From positions 1,612,001-1,676,000 of the forward strand of contig NC_009952.1 in NCBI RefSeq assembly GCF_000018145.1: a stretch of 64,000 nucleotides of DNA, given 5' to 3'. The translations under genes were made by a program, and so were the position numbers. Below are positions 25,185 through 35,223 of the stretch, one piece after another. Source of the DNA: Dinoroseobacter shibae DFL 12 = DSM 16493. Its GTDB lineage: Bacteria > Pseudomonadota > Alphaproteobacteria > Rhodobacterales > Rhodobacteraceae. The stretch's first letter is position 1, and each line of letters begins with the position of its first letter. The notes beneath the pieces were generated by a model. It ran no database searches. It worked only from the letters and a program-made list of their open reading frames with translations, and was not told the origin of the DNA.

Positions 25185-26600
25185 TCAGTCCTCCTGAGCC
25201 TCCACCTGTTCCACATGGGCGACGCGGGCCCCGGACTTGGTGCTGGTCACCACGTTGAGCGATTTCAGTTTTCGGTGGAGAGCCGAGCGTTCCATGCCGA
25301 CGAAGGCCGCCGTGCGGGAGATGTTGCCGCCGAAGCGGTTGATCTGCGTCATCAGGTATTCGCGTTCGAAAAGCTCGCGCGCCTCGCGCAGGGGCAGCGT
25401 CGCGAGCGTGCCCGAGACCAGCCCGGTGGCGCCATCGGCCTCGGCTTCGGGGCCTGCGCTGGGCAGTTCTTCGGGGCTGATCTCCCCCTCGCCGGTGCCG
25501 AGGATCAGCACGCGTTCCATCACGTTCTTGAGCTGGCGGACATTGCCGGGCCAGCGCATGGTCTGCAACATCGCCTCGGCCTCGGCCCCCAGTTCGCGCG
25601 CGGCGAGGCCCTGGGTTTCGTTGAAATGGGCGATGAAGTGGCGCGCCAGGACGGGGATGTCCTCGCGCCGCTCATCGAGCGAGGGCACGGTGATCGGGAC
25701 CACGTTGAGCCGGTGGAACAGCTCTTGCCGGAGCCGACCGCTGGCGACCTCGGCCTCGAGATCCGTGGTCGAGGATGAGATCACGCGCAGATCGACCTTC
25801 ACCTTTTGGGTGCCGCCGACGCGCTGGAACTGCTGGTCCACGAGGACGCGCAGGATCTTGGACTGGGTGCCGGCGGGCATGTCGGCCACCTCGTCGAAGA
25901 AGATCACACCGCCATCGGCCAGCTCCAGCAAACCCTTTTCCACGGATTTGTCCGGCCCTTCGCGCCCGAAGAGCACCTCTTCCATGCGGTCGGCCTCGAT
26001 CGCGGCGGAGTTGACGGACACGAAGGGTCCGGAGGCGCGGGCCGAATTGGCATGAATGTAGCGGGCGGCGACCTCCTTGCCGCTGCCCGAGGGGCCGGTG
26101 AGCATCACCCGGCCGTTGGAACGGGTGACCTTGTCGAGCTGGCTGCGCAGGGTTTTCATCGCGGCGGAGTTGCCCAGAAGGTCGGTCGCCACCGGGCCCT
26201 GGCGTTTCAACTCGGCATTCTCGCGGCGCAGCTTGGAGGTTTCCATGGCGCGTTTGACCACCAGCAGCAGCTGGTCGATGTTGAAAGGCTTTTCGATGAA
26301 GTCATAGGCGCCCTGCTTGATGGCGGCGACGGCGATCTCGATATTGCCGTGGCCGGATATGATCACGATGGGGATCTCGGGGCGCTCGCGCTTGACCCGA
26401 ACGAGGATGTCGATGCCGTCCATCGAGCTGTCCTTGAGCCAGATGTCGAGGATCATCAGGCCGGGGGGCTGGGCCTCGATCTGGTCCATGCAATCTTCGG
26501 CGGTGCCGACCGTGCGGGTGGCGTAGCCTTCGTCCTGAAGGATGTCGGAGACCAGCTCGCGAATGTCCTTCTCGTCGTCGATGATCAGAATATCGGTCAT
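25185..26600 (-). CDS. ntrX: Nitrogen/redox response regulator NtrX
   Basis: 471 residues. Receiver domain at 1-120 with phospho-acceptor Asp in LMILDIWLKD, an AAA+ domain with Walker A TGPSGSGKEV near residue 165 and Walker B GGVIFFDEVAD near 228, and a C-terminal Fis-type helix-turn-helix (ISRTAAFVGMERSALHRKLKSL). The segment that carries GAFTGA in sigma-54 activators reads FGREGPDKSVEKGLL here, so the sigma-54-contacting loop is missing. Partner of NtrY, whose stop overlaps this start as ATGA. Confidence 0.95.
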   Translation of the reverse strand: MTDILIIDDEKDIRELVSDILQDEGYATRTVGTAEDCMDQIEAQPPGLMILDIWLKDSSMDGIDILVRVKRERPEIPIVIISGHGNIEIAVAAIKQGAYDFIEKPFNIDQLLLVVKRAMETSKLRRENAELKRQGPVATDLLGNSAAMKTLRSQLDKVTRSNGRVMLTGPSGSGKEVAARYIHANSARASGPFVSVNSAAIEADRMEEVLFGREGPDKSVEKGLLELADGGVIFFDEVADMPAGTQSKILRVLVDQQFQRVGGTQKVKVDLRVISSSTTDLEAEVASGRLRQELFHRLNVVPITVPSLDERREDIPVLARHFIAHFNETQGLAARELGAEAEAMLQTMRWPGNVRQLKNVMERVLILGTGEGEISPEELPSAGPEAEADGATGLVSGTLATLPLREARELFEREYLMTQINRFGGNISRTAAFVGMERSALHRKLKSLNVVTSTKSGARVAHVEQVEAQED

Positions 26601-28900
26601 GCTGTCGCAGTCTTTTTTGGGGGCGTTATGTCGGGTTCGGGTCGGGATGCGTCGACTTGGGTGGCGGCCTCGGGATCCGGAGGGCGCGTCGGAAGCAGGA
26701 TCACCGCGGCAGCCCCGGGCGGGGTGTCCGGGGTGAAGGGTTCGGCGGGCCGCAGCTCCAGCGTGCCCTGGTGTTCTTCTACGATCTTGCGGACGATGGG
26801 CAGACCGAGGCCGGTGCCCTTGTCGCGGGTCGTCACGTAGGGTTCGAAGAGTTTGGCGGTGTCCGGTGGCAGGCCGATGCCGTTATCGGCGATGGTCAGC
26901 TCCGCCTCCCGGCCCAGGTTGCGGAGACTCACGCGGATCTCGCCCGGGCGGGTATCGCCGGTCTTGCCGGTCTGGCGGCTCTCGATGGCTTCGCCGGCGT
27001 TCTTGAGCAGGTTGGTAAGCGCCTGCCCCATCAGGGTTGCGTCGAGATCGGCAGGCACAGGGTCCGGCGAGATGTCGGTGACGAAGGTCACGTCGGGTTG
27101 CGCGACCTGCTGTAAAAGCACTGCGTCGCGCACCAGTTGCGCGAGATCCAGATGGGCGGTCTCCGGCTCCGGCATGCGGGCGAATTTCGAGAATTCGTCC
27201 ACTATTCGGCGCAAATCGGCGGTCTGGCGGATGATCACATCGCTGAGCTCCACCAGGGCGGGGCCGTCCTCGCCGAGGCGGGGGCCGAACTTGCGTTTCA
27301 TGCGCTCTGCGGAAAGCTGGATCGGGGTGAGCGGGTTCTTGATCTCGTGGGCGATACGGCGGGCCACGTCGCCCCAGGCGGCCATGCGCTGGGCGGTGGC
27401 AAGATCGGTCACATCGTCGAAGGCCACCACGTAGCCTTCGAGCCGGTCCTCGCGGTTGAGGCGTTTGGCGATACGCACCAGCAGGCTTTCCTGCCGTCCC
27501 TGCCGGGTCAGGCTGACCTGTTGCTGGGCCACGTCGCGCAGACCGCCCTGCAGCTTGTCGAAGAGGTCCTCGAACTCGGGCACCACCTCGTCGATGCCGC
27601 GGCCACTGACGGTGACACCGTCGAGGGCCAGCATGGCGGTGGCGGAGCGGTTCATGAAATCCACCCGCCCCCGGGAATCGAGGCCGATGACCCCGGCAGT
27701 GACCGAGCCCAGCACGGAATCGAACAGGCGGCGGCGGCGCTCGATCTGGTTGGTGTTTTCCAACAGCGCCTCGCGCTGGGCCTTCAGTTGCCGGGTCATC
27801 TGGTTGAAAAGGCGCCCCAGCATGGCGATCTCGTCATCGCCCTGCTGTTCGGGGACCTTCACGTCCAGGTCCCCTGCCCCGACCCGTTGCGCCGCCCCCG
27901 CCAGCCGCCCCACCGGGCGCGACAGACGTTCGGCGAACCACAGCCCGAGCCAGATCGAGGCGATGATGAGGATGACCGCGAAGCCGATATAGAGCAGGCC
28001 GAAATCGAACAGCAGCTGGCCCCGGTCGCTTTCGAGTTGGCGAAAGAGCTGCACGGTTTCCTGGGTGTCGTCGAGCAGGGTCAGGATCTCGCCATCCACC
28101 TCGCGGCTGACATAGAGATAGCGGTCCACGTGGCGGGCGAGCTTCACAAGCGCACGGAATTCGTTGTTGGTCCAGTCTTCGATAACGATCGGGGTGCCCT
28201 GTTCGGACGCAGCGATCTGGTCCGGGGTGGGACGTTCGAAGTCAAAGAGGTAGCTGCGCTCGCCCCGGATGCGGATGTCGCCATTGGCGTTGACGATATA
28301 AGCCTCGCGCAGCCCGCGCTGCACGCTGCTCTGACCCTGGGCGAGCAGCTGCCGCAGGTCGCCATCGCTGAGAAAGACGCGCTCCGCCCGGGCGCGGTCG
28401 AGATAGGAGGCCAGCGCCGCGGTGTCGATCTGCAGCTGCACGCGCTGCTCTTCCTCATAGGCCTCGGCGGCGGCGAGGGACGCGCCGAGCACCCGCTGCA
28501 CCCGGTCCGAGAACCAGCCTTCGAGCCCGAAATTCACCGTGATCGTCGCGAAGACCGCGACCAGAACCGTGGGCACGAGGGCGACGATGGCGAAGACGCC
28601 GGTCAGGCGCAGGTGCAGGCGGGATCCCGCCGACCGGGCGCGGCGGGCGGCGATCATCCGGGCAACGCGCTGCAGAACGAGTGCGGCGAGGATCAGGACG
28701 TAGACGAAATCGGCGAGAATCACCACGCGCAGGGTCGTGGCATCCTGTCCCTGATCCAGCGGGCCGAGCACGAGGAAAGTGGCGATCGCAAGGATCGGTC
28801 CCAGAGCCACCATGCCAAGGGTGGTCCAGGTTTGCAGGTTCCGCAGGGAAACGTAACGCGTCACCCAGCGGCTGAGATATCTTCCCGTGACTGCTCGCAC
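26597..28900 (-). CDS. ntrY: Membrane sensor histidine kinase NtrY
   Basis: 767 residues. N-terminal membrane helices (about residues 28-100) with a periplasmic/cytoplasmic sensor region, another helix near 295-315, a HAMP domain, a PAS domain and a C-terminal kinase core with the phospho-His in HEIKNPLTPIQLSAERMK (about residue 510) and ATP-binding N, G1 and G2 boxes (NLLKNAGEA, DNGIGLPPD, GTGLGLPIV). It phosphorylates NtrX in nitrogen and, in relatives, redox or envelope-linked responses. The GTG at 28900 is the likely start; 61 bases separate it from ntrC. Confidence 0.94.
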   Translation of the reverse strand: MRAVTGRYLSRWVTRYVSLRNLQTWTTLGMVALGPILAIATFLVLGPLDQGQDATTLRVVILADFVYVLILAALVLQRVARMIAARRARSAGSRLHLRLTGVFAIVALVPTVLVAVFATITVNFGLEGWFSDRVQRVLGASLAAAEAYEEEQRVQLQIDTAALASYLDRARAERVFLSDGDLRQLLAQGQSSVQRGLREAYIVNANGDIRIRGERSYLFDFERPTPDQIAASEQGTPIVIEDWTNNEFRALVKLARHVDRYLYVSREVDGEILTLLDDTQETVQLFRQLESDRGQLLFDFGLLYIGFAVILIIASIWLGLWFAERLSRPVGRLAGAAQRVGAGDLDVKVPEQQGDDEIAMLGRLFNQMTRQLKAQREALLENTNQIERRRRLFDSVLGSVTAGVIGLDSRGRVDFMNRSATAMLALDGVTVSGRGIDEVVPEFEDLFDKLQGGLRDVAQQQVSLTRQGRQESLLVRIAKRLNREDRLEGYVVAFDDVTDLATAQRMAAWGDVARRIAHEIKNPLTPIQLSAERMKRKFGPRLGEDGPALVELSDVIIRQTADLRRIVDEFSKFARMPEPETAHLDLAQLVRDAVLLQQVAQPDVTFVTDISPDPVPADLDATLMGQALTNLLKNAGEAIESRQTGKTGDTRPGEIRVSLRNLGREAELTIADNGIGLPPDTAKLFEPYVTTRDKGTGLGLPIVRKIVEEHQGTLELRPAEPFTPDTPPGAAAVILLPTRPPDPEAATQVDASRPEPDITPPKKTATA

Positions 28901-28912
28901 GACACCTCGTTC

Positions 28913-28928
28913 CGCGGGCGAACCCGCG
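28913..28928 (-). promoter_or_regulatory. Hairpin between ntrC and ntrY
   Basis: CGCGGG and CCCGCG form a six-base-pair stem around four bases in the 61-base gap between ntrC and ntrY. There is no T run, so it more likely affects mRNA stability or sets the ratio of ntrBC to ntrYX than ends transcription. Confidence 0.35.
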
Positions 28929-28961
28929 TGACCGTACCTTGATCGACACGCTGTTGCGCTT

Positions 28962-30326
28962 TTACATCAATTTGCGCCGGCGTGTCACCTGAATATCCAG
29001 ATCGGTGATCTTCTTGCGCAAGGTATTGCGGTTGATCCCGAGCAGAGCGGCGCATTTGGCCTGGTTCCCGCCGGTCGCATCGAGGGCGATCTCGATCAGA
29101 GGGGTCTCTACCTCGCGCAGGATCCGCTGGTAAAGGCCCGGCGGCGGCAGTACCCCACCATGCAGGTCGAAATACCGGCGCAGGTGCTTTTCGACCGAGG
29201 CGCTGAGCTTGTCGGCCTCGCCCCCGCCCATCAGCGGCTCGATCGCGGGCTGGCTGCCGAGCACCATTTCCACATCCGCGCGCCCGATCTCGTCCTCCTG
29301 GGCGGTGATGACCAGCCGCTTCATGGCGTTTTCAAGCTGCCGGACATTGCCAGGCCAGGAATAGGCGCGGACCATGTCGCTGGCGGCCTCGGAGAGGCGC
29401 TTGAGCGGAGCGCCATCCCGCTCGGCCCGAGCCAGGAAATGGGTCGCCAGCAGCGGGATGTCATCCACCCGTTCGCGCAGGGACGGCACGTTGATCGTCA
29501 CACCGCCGAGTCGGTAGAACAGATCCTGTCGGAAGATGCCGGCCTCCATCTTCTGCATCAGGTCCTTTTGCGAGGTGGACATGATGCGCGGGGAATTGTC
29601 GCCGAACTGGTCCAGCATCCGCACGATGCGACCCTGGGCTTCGTCGTCGAGATCGCCCACTTCGTCGAACAGGATCGAGCCGCCCCGGGCCTTGGCCACG
29701 AGGGTCGACGGGCCGTCGGCCCCGGCCAGGTCCGCCGCCCCCGCCACCACGAAGGGCAGCGTGCGGCGGTCCGAGAAGTCGTGGATCGCGCGGGCGATCA
29801 GGCTCTTGCCCGTCCCGCTCTCGCCGGTGATCAGCACCGGCAGGTCGGTGTTCATCACCCGCGCCACCAGCCGGTAGAGCGCCTGCATCTGCGGCGTGCG
29901 CCCCACGAGCGGCAAATCCTCGTTCGGGCTCTCGGAGCTGAGCTTGGGCGGTGGCGCGCGGCGCTTGACCTCCAGCGCGCGGGCGGCGCGCTTCATCAGG
30001 TCCGGCAGGTCGAAGGGTTTGGGCAGGTAGTCATAGGCCTCGGCCTCCGCTGCCTGGATCGCGGTCATGATGGTGTTCTGCGCCGAGATCACGATCACCG
30101 GCAGGCCGGGCCGGGCCTCGGTGATCTTGGGCAGCGTTTCCAGCCCGTTGCCATCGGGCATGATCACATCCGAGATCACCAGGTCGCCCTTGCCCTCTTC
30201 GACCCAACGCATGAGGGTCATCAGGCTGGAAGTCGCATGGACCTTGCAGCCGGCGCGGGTGAGCGCCTGGGTCAGAACGGTGCGGATCGTGCGGTCGTCA
30301 TCGGCGACCAGAACGGTGCCATCCAT
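28962..30326 (-). CDS. ntrC: Nitrogen regulation response regulator NtrC (NifR1 type)
   Basis: 454 residues. Receiver domain (1-120, phospho-acceptor Asp in [14 protein letters not shown]), AAA+ domain with Walker [11 protein letters not shown] near 170 and Walker [10 protein letters not shown] near 217, and a Fis-type helix-turn-helix at the end ([20 protein letters not shown]). Where GAFTGA is expected the sequence reads [16 protein letters not shown], so the sigma-54 contact is absent, as known for Rhodobacter capsulatus NtrC, which activates the housekeeping polymerase. Its ATG shares a base with the ntrB stop (TGATG). Confidence 0.96.
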   Translation of the reverse strand: MDGTVLVADDDRTIRTVLTQALTRAGCKVHATSSLMTLMRWVEEGKGDLVISDVIMPDGNGLETLPKITEARPGLPVIVISAQNTIMTAIQAAEAEAYDYLPKPFDLPDLMKRAARALEVKRRAPPPKLSSESPNEDLPLVGRTPQMQALYRLVARVMNTDLPVLITGESGTGKSLIARAIHDFSDRRTLPFVVAGAADLAGADGPSTLVAKARGGSILFDEVGDLDDEAQGRIVRMLDQFGDNSPRIMSTSQKDLMQKMEAGIFRQDLFYRLGGVTINVPSLRERVDDIPLLATHFLARAERDGAPLKRLSEAASDMVRAYSWPGNVRQLENAMKRLVITAQEDEIGRADVEMVLGSQPAIEPLMGGGEADKLSASVEKHLRRYFDLHGGVLPPPGLYQRILREVETPLIEIALDATGGNQAKCAALLGINRNTLRKKITDLDIQVTRRRKLM

Positions 30327-31399
30327 CAGGTAGTCTCCTCGGTGCGGGGGGCGACAGGCAGGGAAATACGGAACACGGTGCGGCCAGGGACGCTGTCCAC
30401 GGCGATCCAGCCATCGTGATCGGAGATGATCTTGGAGACGAGCGCGAGTCCCAGCCCGGTGCCATTCTCGCGCCCCGACACGAAGGGTTCGAACACGTCA
30501 CTCTCGATCTCGGGGGGCAGGCCGGGGCCGTCATCCATGATCTCGATCTGCAACGGCACGGTGCCGCCAGAGCCGTCCTTGCGCCGCAAACGTAACGACA
30601 GCTCGTAGAAGGTCCGGATCCTGATCGTCCCGCCGGGTTTGCAGGCCTCGGCGGCGTTCTTGAGCAGGTTGAGAAATACCTGCAGCAGTTGGTCACCATC
30701 GGCATAGGTGTTGGGCAGGGACGGGTCGTAATCCTCGCGGATCGTGACATGAGCCCCGAAGCCCACCACGGCGGATCTGCGCGCGCGTTCCAGCACATCA
30801 TGTATATTGACGGGCCTGAGGTCGGGGGGACGCAGGTTGCCGAACTGCTCCACCTGTTCCAGCAGTTTCACGATCCGGTGGCTTTCGGCGACGATCAGGT
30901 CGGTCAGCTCCCGGTCCTCGTTCGACAGGTTCATGCCCAGAAGCTGCGCGGCCCCGGTGATGCCGGCCAGGGGGTTCTTGATTTCATGGGCAAGCATCTC
31001 GGCCATGCCTATCGCGGATTTTGCGGCCGACTGGGACTGCATCGACCGGCCCAGACGCCCGGCGATTTCCCGCGGCTCCAGCAGCAGCAGCACAAGTTCG
31101 GGATTGTCCACCAAAGGCGAGACCTGGATGTTGCAAAGCACCGGCGGGCGTTCGCCCGTGCCCACGTCCACATCGTTGATGAAGAGCGGCGAGAGGTTCT
31201 TGCGGACCCGGTCGAACGCCTCTTCGAGGGGCGCGTCGACCATCAACTTGTCCCAGACCGGCGCGTCCAGAAGGCTGCGCTGGGAGCCGTTCATGAAATT
31301 CTCGGCCGCCGGGTTGAGTTCGAGAATGGTGTTCTCGCCCGACAGGATCAGCGCCGGGATCGGAAGGGAAACCCAGAGGGCCTGGGTGAGCTGGGTCAT
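30326..31399 (-). CDS. ntrB: Nitrogen regulation sensor kinase NtrB (NifR2 type)
   Basis: 357 residues, no membrane helix, so a cytoplasmic kinase/phosphatase that receives the PII signal. An N-terminal PAS domain (about 10-110) precedes the dimerisation/phosphotransfer segment with His in [19 protein letters not shown], then the ATPase domain with N box [10 protein letters not shown]1 DDGPGLPPE and G2 GTGLGLALV. It controls NtrC phosphorylation according to nitrogen status. Start overlaps the dusB stop as ATGA; stop overlaps ntrC start by one base. Confidence 0.96.
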   Translation of the reverse strand: MTQLTQALWVSLPIPALILSGENTILELNPAAENFMNGSQRSLLDAPVWDKLMVDAPLEEAFDRVRKNLSPLFINDVDVGTGERPPVLCNIQVSPLVDNPELVLLLLEPREIAGRLGRSMQSQSAAKSAIGMAEMLAHEIKNPLAGITGAAQLLGMNLSNEDRELTDLIVAESHRIVKLLEQVEQFGNLRPPDLRPVNIHDVLERARRSAVVGFGAHVTIREDYDPSLPNTYADGDQLLQVFLNLLKNAAEACKPGGTIRIRTFYELSLRLRRKDGSGGTVPLQIEIMDDGPGLPPEIESDVFEPFVSGRENGTGLGLALVSKIISDHDGWIAVDSVPGRTVFRISLPVAPRTEETT

Positions 31400-32397
31400 G
31401 CGGCCACCTGCGTCGTATCAGCGTCGGTGAGCGCCGCCGGCACGAGCCTGCGGACCGTTGCCGGGTCGGTGGCGGTGAGGATCGCGCGGCGCAGGGATTT
31501 CGGTGGGCTGAACCCGTCGGGCCGTGCCTCCATATACCAGCCGAGATGCTTGCGCGCGGTGCGCAGGCCAAGTTCGGGGCCGTAGAAGGCGAGCATGGCC
31601 TCGAAATGGGCGAGAACCAGATCGACCAGCGCGTCGCCACTGGGGATGTCGGGCGCGGGCGCGCCATAGAGGGCAGCGGCGATCTCGGCCAGCCGCCAGG
31701 GGCGTCCTTGCGCGCCGCGCCCCACCATCAGGCCGTCGGCGCCAGAGGCCGCGCGGGCCTGCGCCGCGGCGGCGGTATCGACAATATCGCCGTTCGCGAT
31801 CACCGGGATCGACACCGCGCGTTTGACACGCCCGATGGCGGTCCAGTCAGCCGCGCCCTTGTAGAACTGGCAGCGTGTGCGCCCATGGATCGTGACCATG
31901 GCGATGCCCGCGGCCTCGGCCCGGCGCGCCAGGTCAGGTGCGTTGAGGCAGTCGTCGTCCCAGCCCAGCCGGGTCTTGAGCGTCACGGGCACATCCACCG
32001 CCGCCACCACCGCGTCGATCAGGGTCAGCGCGTGGTCGAGATCGCGCATAAGCGCCGAGCCCGACGCGCCATTGACGACCTTCTTGGCCGGGCAGCCCAT
32101 GTTGATGTCGATGACGCGCGCGCCCTGGTCGGCCACGTACCGCGCGGCCTCGCCCATCCAGTATGCCTCTCGCCCGGCGAGTTGCACGGCGGTGGCCTGC
32201 GCGCCGAACCCCAGTTCGGCCCGCGCCCGGACGGAGGCCTTGGCCTGTACCATTTCCTGACTGGCGACCATCTCGGACACCACGAGACCGGCCCCGAAGC
32301 GGGACACGACATTTCGAAACGGCAAGTCCGTTATCCCCGCCATGGGCGCGAGAAGAACCGGGTTTGCCAGCGGTTGCTCTGCCAAGAGAACGGTCAA
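31396..32397 (-). CDS. dusB: tRNA-dihydrouridine synthase DusB (NifR3)
   Basis: 333 residues. FMN enzyme that reduces uridine to dihydrouridine in tRNA; TIM barrel with N-terminal NPVLLAPMAGITD, the catalytic Cys in NMGCPAKKV, and IHGRTR and ANGDIVD phosphate/FMN blocks. It heads the nifR3-ntrB-ntrC operon typical for Rhodobacter. The start is placed at a TTG (32397) because it has AAGGA seven bases upstream and gives the short N-terminus MTVLLAEQPLANPVLL; a GTG at 32424 is the alternative. The regulatory link with Ntr is by operon context only. Confidence 0.94.
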   Translation of the reverse strand: MTVLLAEQPLANPVLLAPMAGITDLPFRNVVSRFGAGLVVSEMVASQEMVQAKASVRARAELGFGAQATAVQLAGREAYWMGEAARYVADQGARVIDINMGCPAKKVVNGASGSALMRDLDHALTLIDAVVAAVDVPVTLKTRLGWDDDCLNAPDLARRAEAAGIAMVTIHGRTRCQFYKGAADWTAIGRVKRAVSIPVIANGDIVDTAAAAQARAASGADGLMVGRGAQGRPWRLAEIAAALYGAPAPDIPSGDALVDLVLAHFEAMLAFYGPELGLRTARKHLGWYMEARPDGFSPPKSLRRAILTATDPATVRRLVPAALTDADTTQVAA

Positions 32398-32593
32398 ACG
32401 CTTAATCCTTGTGCATGTCTTCACCGGCTACCGGGTTTGCGGCCCTGCGGCAACGGCGTCGACCATAAATAGGACACGGATTCTTAAACTGCATCGTTTT
32501 TAGGCACTTTTCCCCCGGGGTCCGCTTGAGGATTGCGCCTTGTCGCACAGAGTCCTAGGAACGGAGCGGATTTCACCGAGAGAAGAGCATGTC
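32398..32593. promoter_or_regulatory. Divergent promoter region, dusB-ntr operon / ispDF
   Basis: About 196 bases between two divergent operons; both promoters must lie here. It is slightly less GC-rich around 32,470-32,500. I cannot pick a convincing -35/-10 pair or NtrC site by eye. Confidence 0.4.
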
Positions 32594-33742
32594 TTGACGC
32601 CCAATGTTACGGCCATTCTTGTCGCGGCGGGGCGCGGCACACGCGCGGGCGGTGGGCTTGCCAAGCAATGGCGACCGCTTGGTGCGCGCCGGGTGATCGA
32701 CTGGACGCTGGCGGCATTCGACCGGGCGACGCAGGTGTCGGAGCTGCTGGTGGTGCTGCACCCGGAGGATATGGACCTGGCAGCCACGCTGACCGCGGCC
32801 AAACCGCTGCGCTGCGTGTCCGGAGGTGCGACGCGGAGCGCGTCGGTCGCCTGTGCGCTCGCGGCGGTGGCCGACCCGGAGGCGATCGTGCTGATCCACG
32901 ATGCGGCGCGGCCGGTGGTGTCGGCCGACCTGATCGCCCGGGTTGTCGCGGGGGTGATCGAGACCGGGGCGGCGGCCCCTGCCCTGCCGGTGGTCGACGC
33001 GCTCTGGACCGGGGCCGGGGATCGGGTGACGGGGATGCAGCCGCGCGACGGGCTCTACCGCGCGCAGACCCCGCAAGGTTTTCACGCCGGTGCGATCCGG
33101 GACGCCCATGCGGCGGCCACCGGGGCGGCGGCGGATGATGTGGAGATCGCCCGCGCCGCGGGTATGCCGGTGGCGATCGTCGCGGGCGACGAGCAGAACT
33201 TCAAGATTACCTACCCGCAGGACTTCGCCCGCGCGGCGGCCCTGCTGAAAGAGAGGGACAAGATGGATATTCGCACCGGCAATGGTTACGACGTGCACCG
33301 GTTCGGCACCGGCGACGCGGTGATCCTGTGCGGCGTGGAGGTCCCCCATGACCGCGCGCTGATGGGGCATTCTGATGCAGATGTGGGCATGCACGCGGTG
33401 ACGGACGCGATCTATGGCGCGCTGGGGGATGGCGATATCGGCCAGCACTTCCCGCCCAGCGATCCGCAATGGAAGGGCGCGGCGAGCGAGATCTTTCTGC
33501 GCCACGCGGTCGCTCTGGCCGCTGAGCGGGGCTACACCATCACGCATATGGACTGCACGCTGGTCTGTGAGCGCCCGAAGATCGGACCGTACCATGCCGT
33601 AATGAAAGCGAAAATGTCCGAATTGATGGGGCTGCAACCGGATCAGGTGAGCGTGAAGGCGACCACGTCGGAGCGGCTGGGCTTCACCGGGCGCGAGGAA
33701 GGGATCGCGGCCCTGGCCACGGTCACATTGGTGCGGACATGA
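32594..33742 (+). CDS. ispDF: Bifunctional IspD/IspF (MEP pathway)
   Basis: 382 residues. The N-terminal half is IspD, 4-diphosphocytidyl-2-C-methylerythritol synthase ([14 protein letters not shown] nucleotide loop, IHDAARP); the C-terminal part from [15 protein letters not shown] is IspF, the cyclodiphosphate synthase, with zinc ligands in DVH and [14 protein letters not shown]. The two steps flank IspE in isoprenoid synthesis; such fusions are common in alphaproteobacteria. A TTG start at 32594 is preferred, with an AGAAGAG site upstream; an earlier TTG would add 18 residues. Followed by pgpA with ATGA overlap. Confidence 0.95.
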   Translation: MTPNVTAILVAAGRGTRAGGGLAKQWRPLGARRVIDWTLAAFDRATQVSELLVVLHPEDMDLAATLTAAKPLRCVSGGATRSASVACALAAVADPEAIVLIHDAARPVVSADLIARVVAGVIETGAAAPALPVVDALWTGAGDRVTGMQPRDGLYRAQTPQGFHAGAIRDAHAAATGAAADDVEIARAAGMPVAIVAGDEQNFKITYPQDFARAAALLKERDKMDIRTGNGYDVHRFGTGDAVILCGVEVPHDRALMGHSDADVGMHAVTDAIYGALGDGDIGQHFPPSDPQWKGAASEIFLRHAVALAAERGYTITHMDCTLVCERPKIGPYHAVMKAKMSELMGLQPDQVSVKATTSERLGFTGREEGIAALATVTLVRT

Positions 33743-34227
33743 GCCGGGCGATTGCCACAGTCTTCGGGGTCGGATTGCTGCGCCCCGCGCCGGGGACCTG
33801 GGGGTCGCTGGCCGCCCTGCCCCTGGCCTGGGCGCTGCATGTGCTGGGCGGGTTCACCCTGCTGGCGCTGGCAAGCGTTGCGGTGTTCTTCGTCGGCTGG
33901 TGGGCCACGAGGGCCGCGACCGCGGGCGCGGAGGACCACGACCCTTCGGAGATCGTGATCGACGAGGTGGCGGGCCAGTGGATCGCACTTTGGCCGGTAT
34001 CCTACGGGGCGCAGTTCGCCGGGGTCGACATGCTGGCGCTCTGGCCCGGCTGGATCGCGGCCTTCGCGCTGTTCCGGCTGTTCGACATCTGGAAACCGGG
34101 TCCCGTGGGCTGGGCCGACCGCCGCCATGACGCCTGGGGCGTGATGCTGGACGATGTGGTGGCCGGGGTGATGGCCGCGCTCTGCGTCGCCCTGTTGGCC
34201 GCGCTTGCCCATGGGGTGCTGATATGA
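33739..34227 (+). CDS. pgpA: Phosphatidylglycerophosphatase A
   Basis: 162 residues, integral inner-membrane enzyme removing phosphate from phosphatidylglycerol phosphate. The family block [13 protein letters not shown] (about residue 70-82) contains the acidic catalytic residues, and [17 protein letters not shown] opens the protein; about four membrane helices. It sits between ispDF and cinA with ATGA overlaps on both sides, a conserved gene order in the family. Confidence 0.94.
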   Translation: MSRAIATVFGVGLLRPAPGTWGSLAALPLAWALHVLGGFTLLALASVAVFFVGWWATRAATAGAEDHDPSEIVIDEVAGQWIALWPVSYGAQFAGVDMLALWPGWIAAFALFRLFDIWKPGPVGWADRRHDAWGVMLDDVVAGVMAALCVALLAALAHGVLI

Positions 34228-34706
34228 GTGCTGCGGAGATCGTCGCGCTCTGCACGGCGCGCTGGCTGACGGTGAGTTGCGCCGAAAGCTGCACGGGCGG
34301 GATGGTGGCCGCGGCGATCACGGATATCGCCGGGTCGTCGGCCGTGTTCGAGCGCGGCTTCGTGACCTATTCGAACCTTGCGAAGACCGAGATGCTGGGT
34401 GTGACAGCACCCACGCTGGAAGCCCATGGCGCCGTGTCCGAAGAGGTGGCGCGCGAGATGGCGGCGGGCGCCCAAGTCGCCGCCCGCGCGGATATCGCGG
34501 TGGCGATCACGGGCATTGCGGGCCCCGGCGGGTCGGAGTTCAAGCCCGAAGGCCGCGTCTGTTTCGCGATCGTGGGTCCCGCTACGCCCCTTCGGTCGGA
34601 AACGGTGGAGTTCGGCGCACTTGGCCGGGCTGCGGTGCGCACAGCGGCGCGGGATCACGCGCTGGCGCTGATCCTGTCGGCGGCTCAGGCCGCAGCGGGG
34701 CCGTAA
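34224..34706 (+). CDS. CinA-family nicotinamide-nucleotide amidohydrolase domain protein
   Basis: 160 residues, corresponding to the stand-alone C-terminal CinA domain. Characteristic blocks are VSCAESCTGGMVAAAITDIAGSS at residues 18-40, the YSNLAK strand and AVAITGIAGPGGS. Stand-alone domains deamidate nicotinamide mononucleotide in the NAD salvage cycle (PncC). The start overlaps the pgpA stop. Its last 22 bases overlap the convergent START-domain gene, leaving no intergenic space. Confidence 0.92.
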   Translation: MSAAEIVALCTARWLTVSCAESCTGGMVAAAITDIAGSSAVFERGFVTYSNLAKTEMLGVTAPTLEAHGAVSEEVAREMAAGAQVAARADIAVAITGIAGPGGSEFKPEGRVCFAIVGPATPLRSETVEFGALGRAAVRTAARDHALALILSAAQAAAGP

Positions 34707-35143
34707 AGCGCCTCGGCGCGTTTTTCGAAAGCGCGGACGATGCGTTGCATCGCCTCGTGAAAGACAACGCCGATCACGCTTTGCAAAACCCGGTTCTTGA
34801 ACTCGAAATCGGTCGAGAAATCGACCTTGCAGCCGCCCTCGTCAAGATCGGTGAAAACCCAACGCGATTGCATGTACCGAAACGGGCCATCGAGATACTC
34901 GGTATCGATCCGGTTGTCGGCCGGCACGAGGCATACCCGGGAGCCGAACTTTTCGCGGAACACCTTGAAGGAGATCACCAGGTCCGCGAGCATTTCCGAG
35001 CCGGTGGTGGTGTCGCGTACCGACCGAATGCGCGCCGCCGCGCACCAAGGCAGAAACTTCGGGTACGCGGCCACGTCCGCGACCAGCGCATACATTTGCG
35101 CGGCGCTATATGGCAGGGTACGGGATTCGGAATGCTGCGGCAT
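34685..35143 (-). CDS. START/Coq10-type ubiquinone-binding protein (RatA family)
   Basis: 152 residues with a polyketide-cyclase/START fold: N-terminal SRTLPYSAAQMYALVADVAAYPKFLPWC and C-terminal VFHEAMQRIVRAFEKRAEALYG. Relatives include mitochondrial Coq10, which binds ubiquinone, and E. coli RatA, which is often annotated as a toxin; in alphaproteobacteria the Coq10-like lipid role is the more likely one, and there is no antitoxin gene nearby. The ATG at 35143 starts the conserved MPQHSESR segment. Convergent overlap of 22 bases with the cinA-like gene. Confidence 0.87.
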   Translation of the reverse strand: MPQHSESRTLPYSAAQMYALVADVAAYPKFLPWCAAARIRSVRDTTTGSEMLADLVISFKVFREKFGSRVCLVPADNRIDTEYLDGPFRYMQSRWVFTDLDEGGCKVDFSTDFEFKNRVLQSVIGVVFHEAMQRIVRAFEKRAEALYGPAAA

Positions 35144-35223
35144 GGCCTCAAGTATTTTGTACGGTTTTCCGTGGCAGTGGCAGGTGATTTCGGCCAACAT
35201 GCGCCGGAAATCAAGGGGACGGG

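Noticed and set aside
27137-28942. A long plus-strand frame opposite ntrY
   Set aside because: It is antisense to an intact histidine kinase with no domain motifs of its own.
34685-35143. Toxin-antitoxin system from the RatA name
   Set aside because: RatA-family proteins are mostly Coq10-like START proteins in alphaproteobacteria; no antitoxin gene accompanies it.
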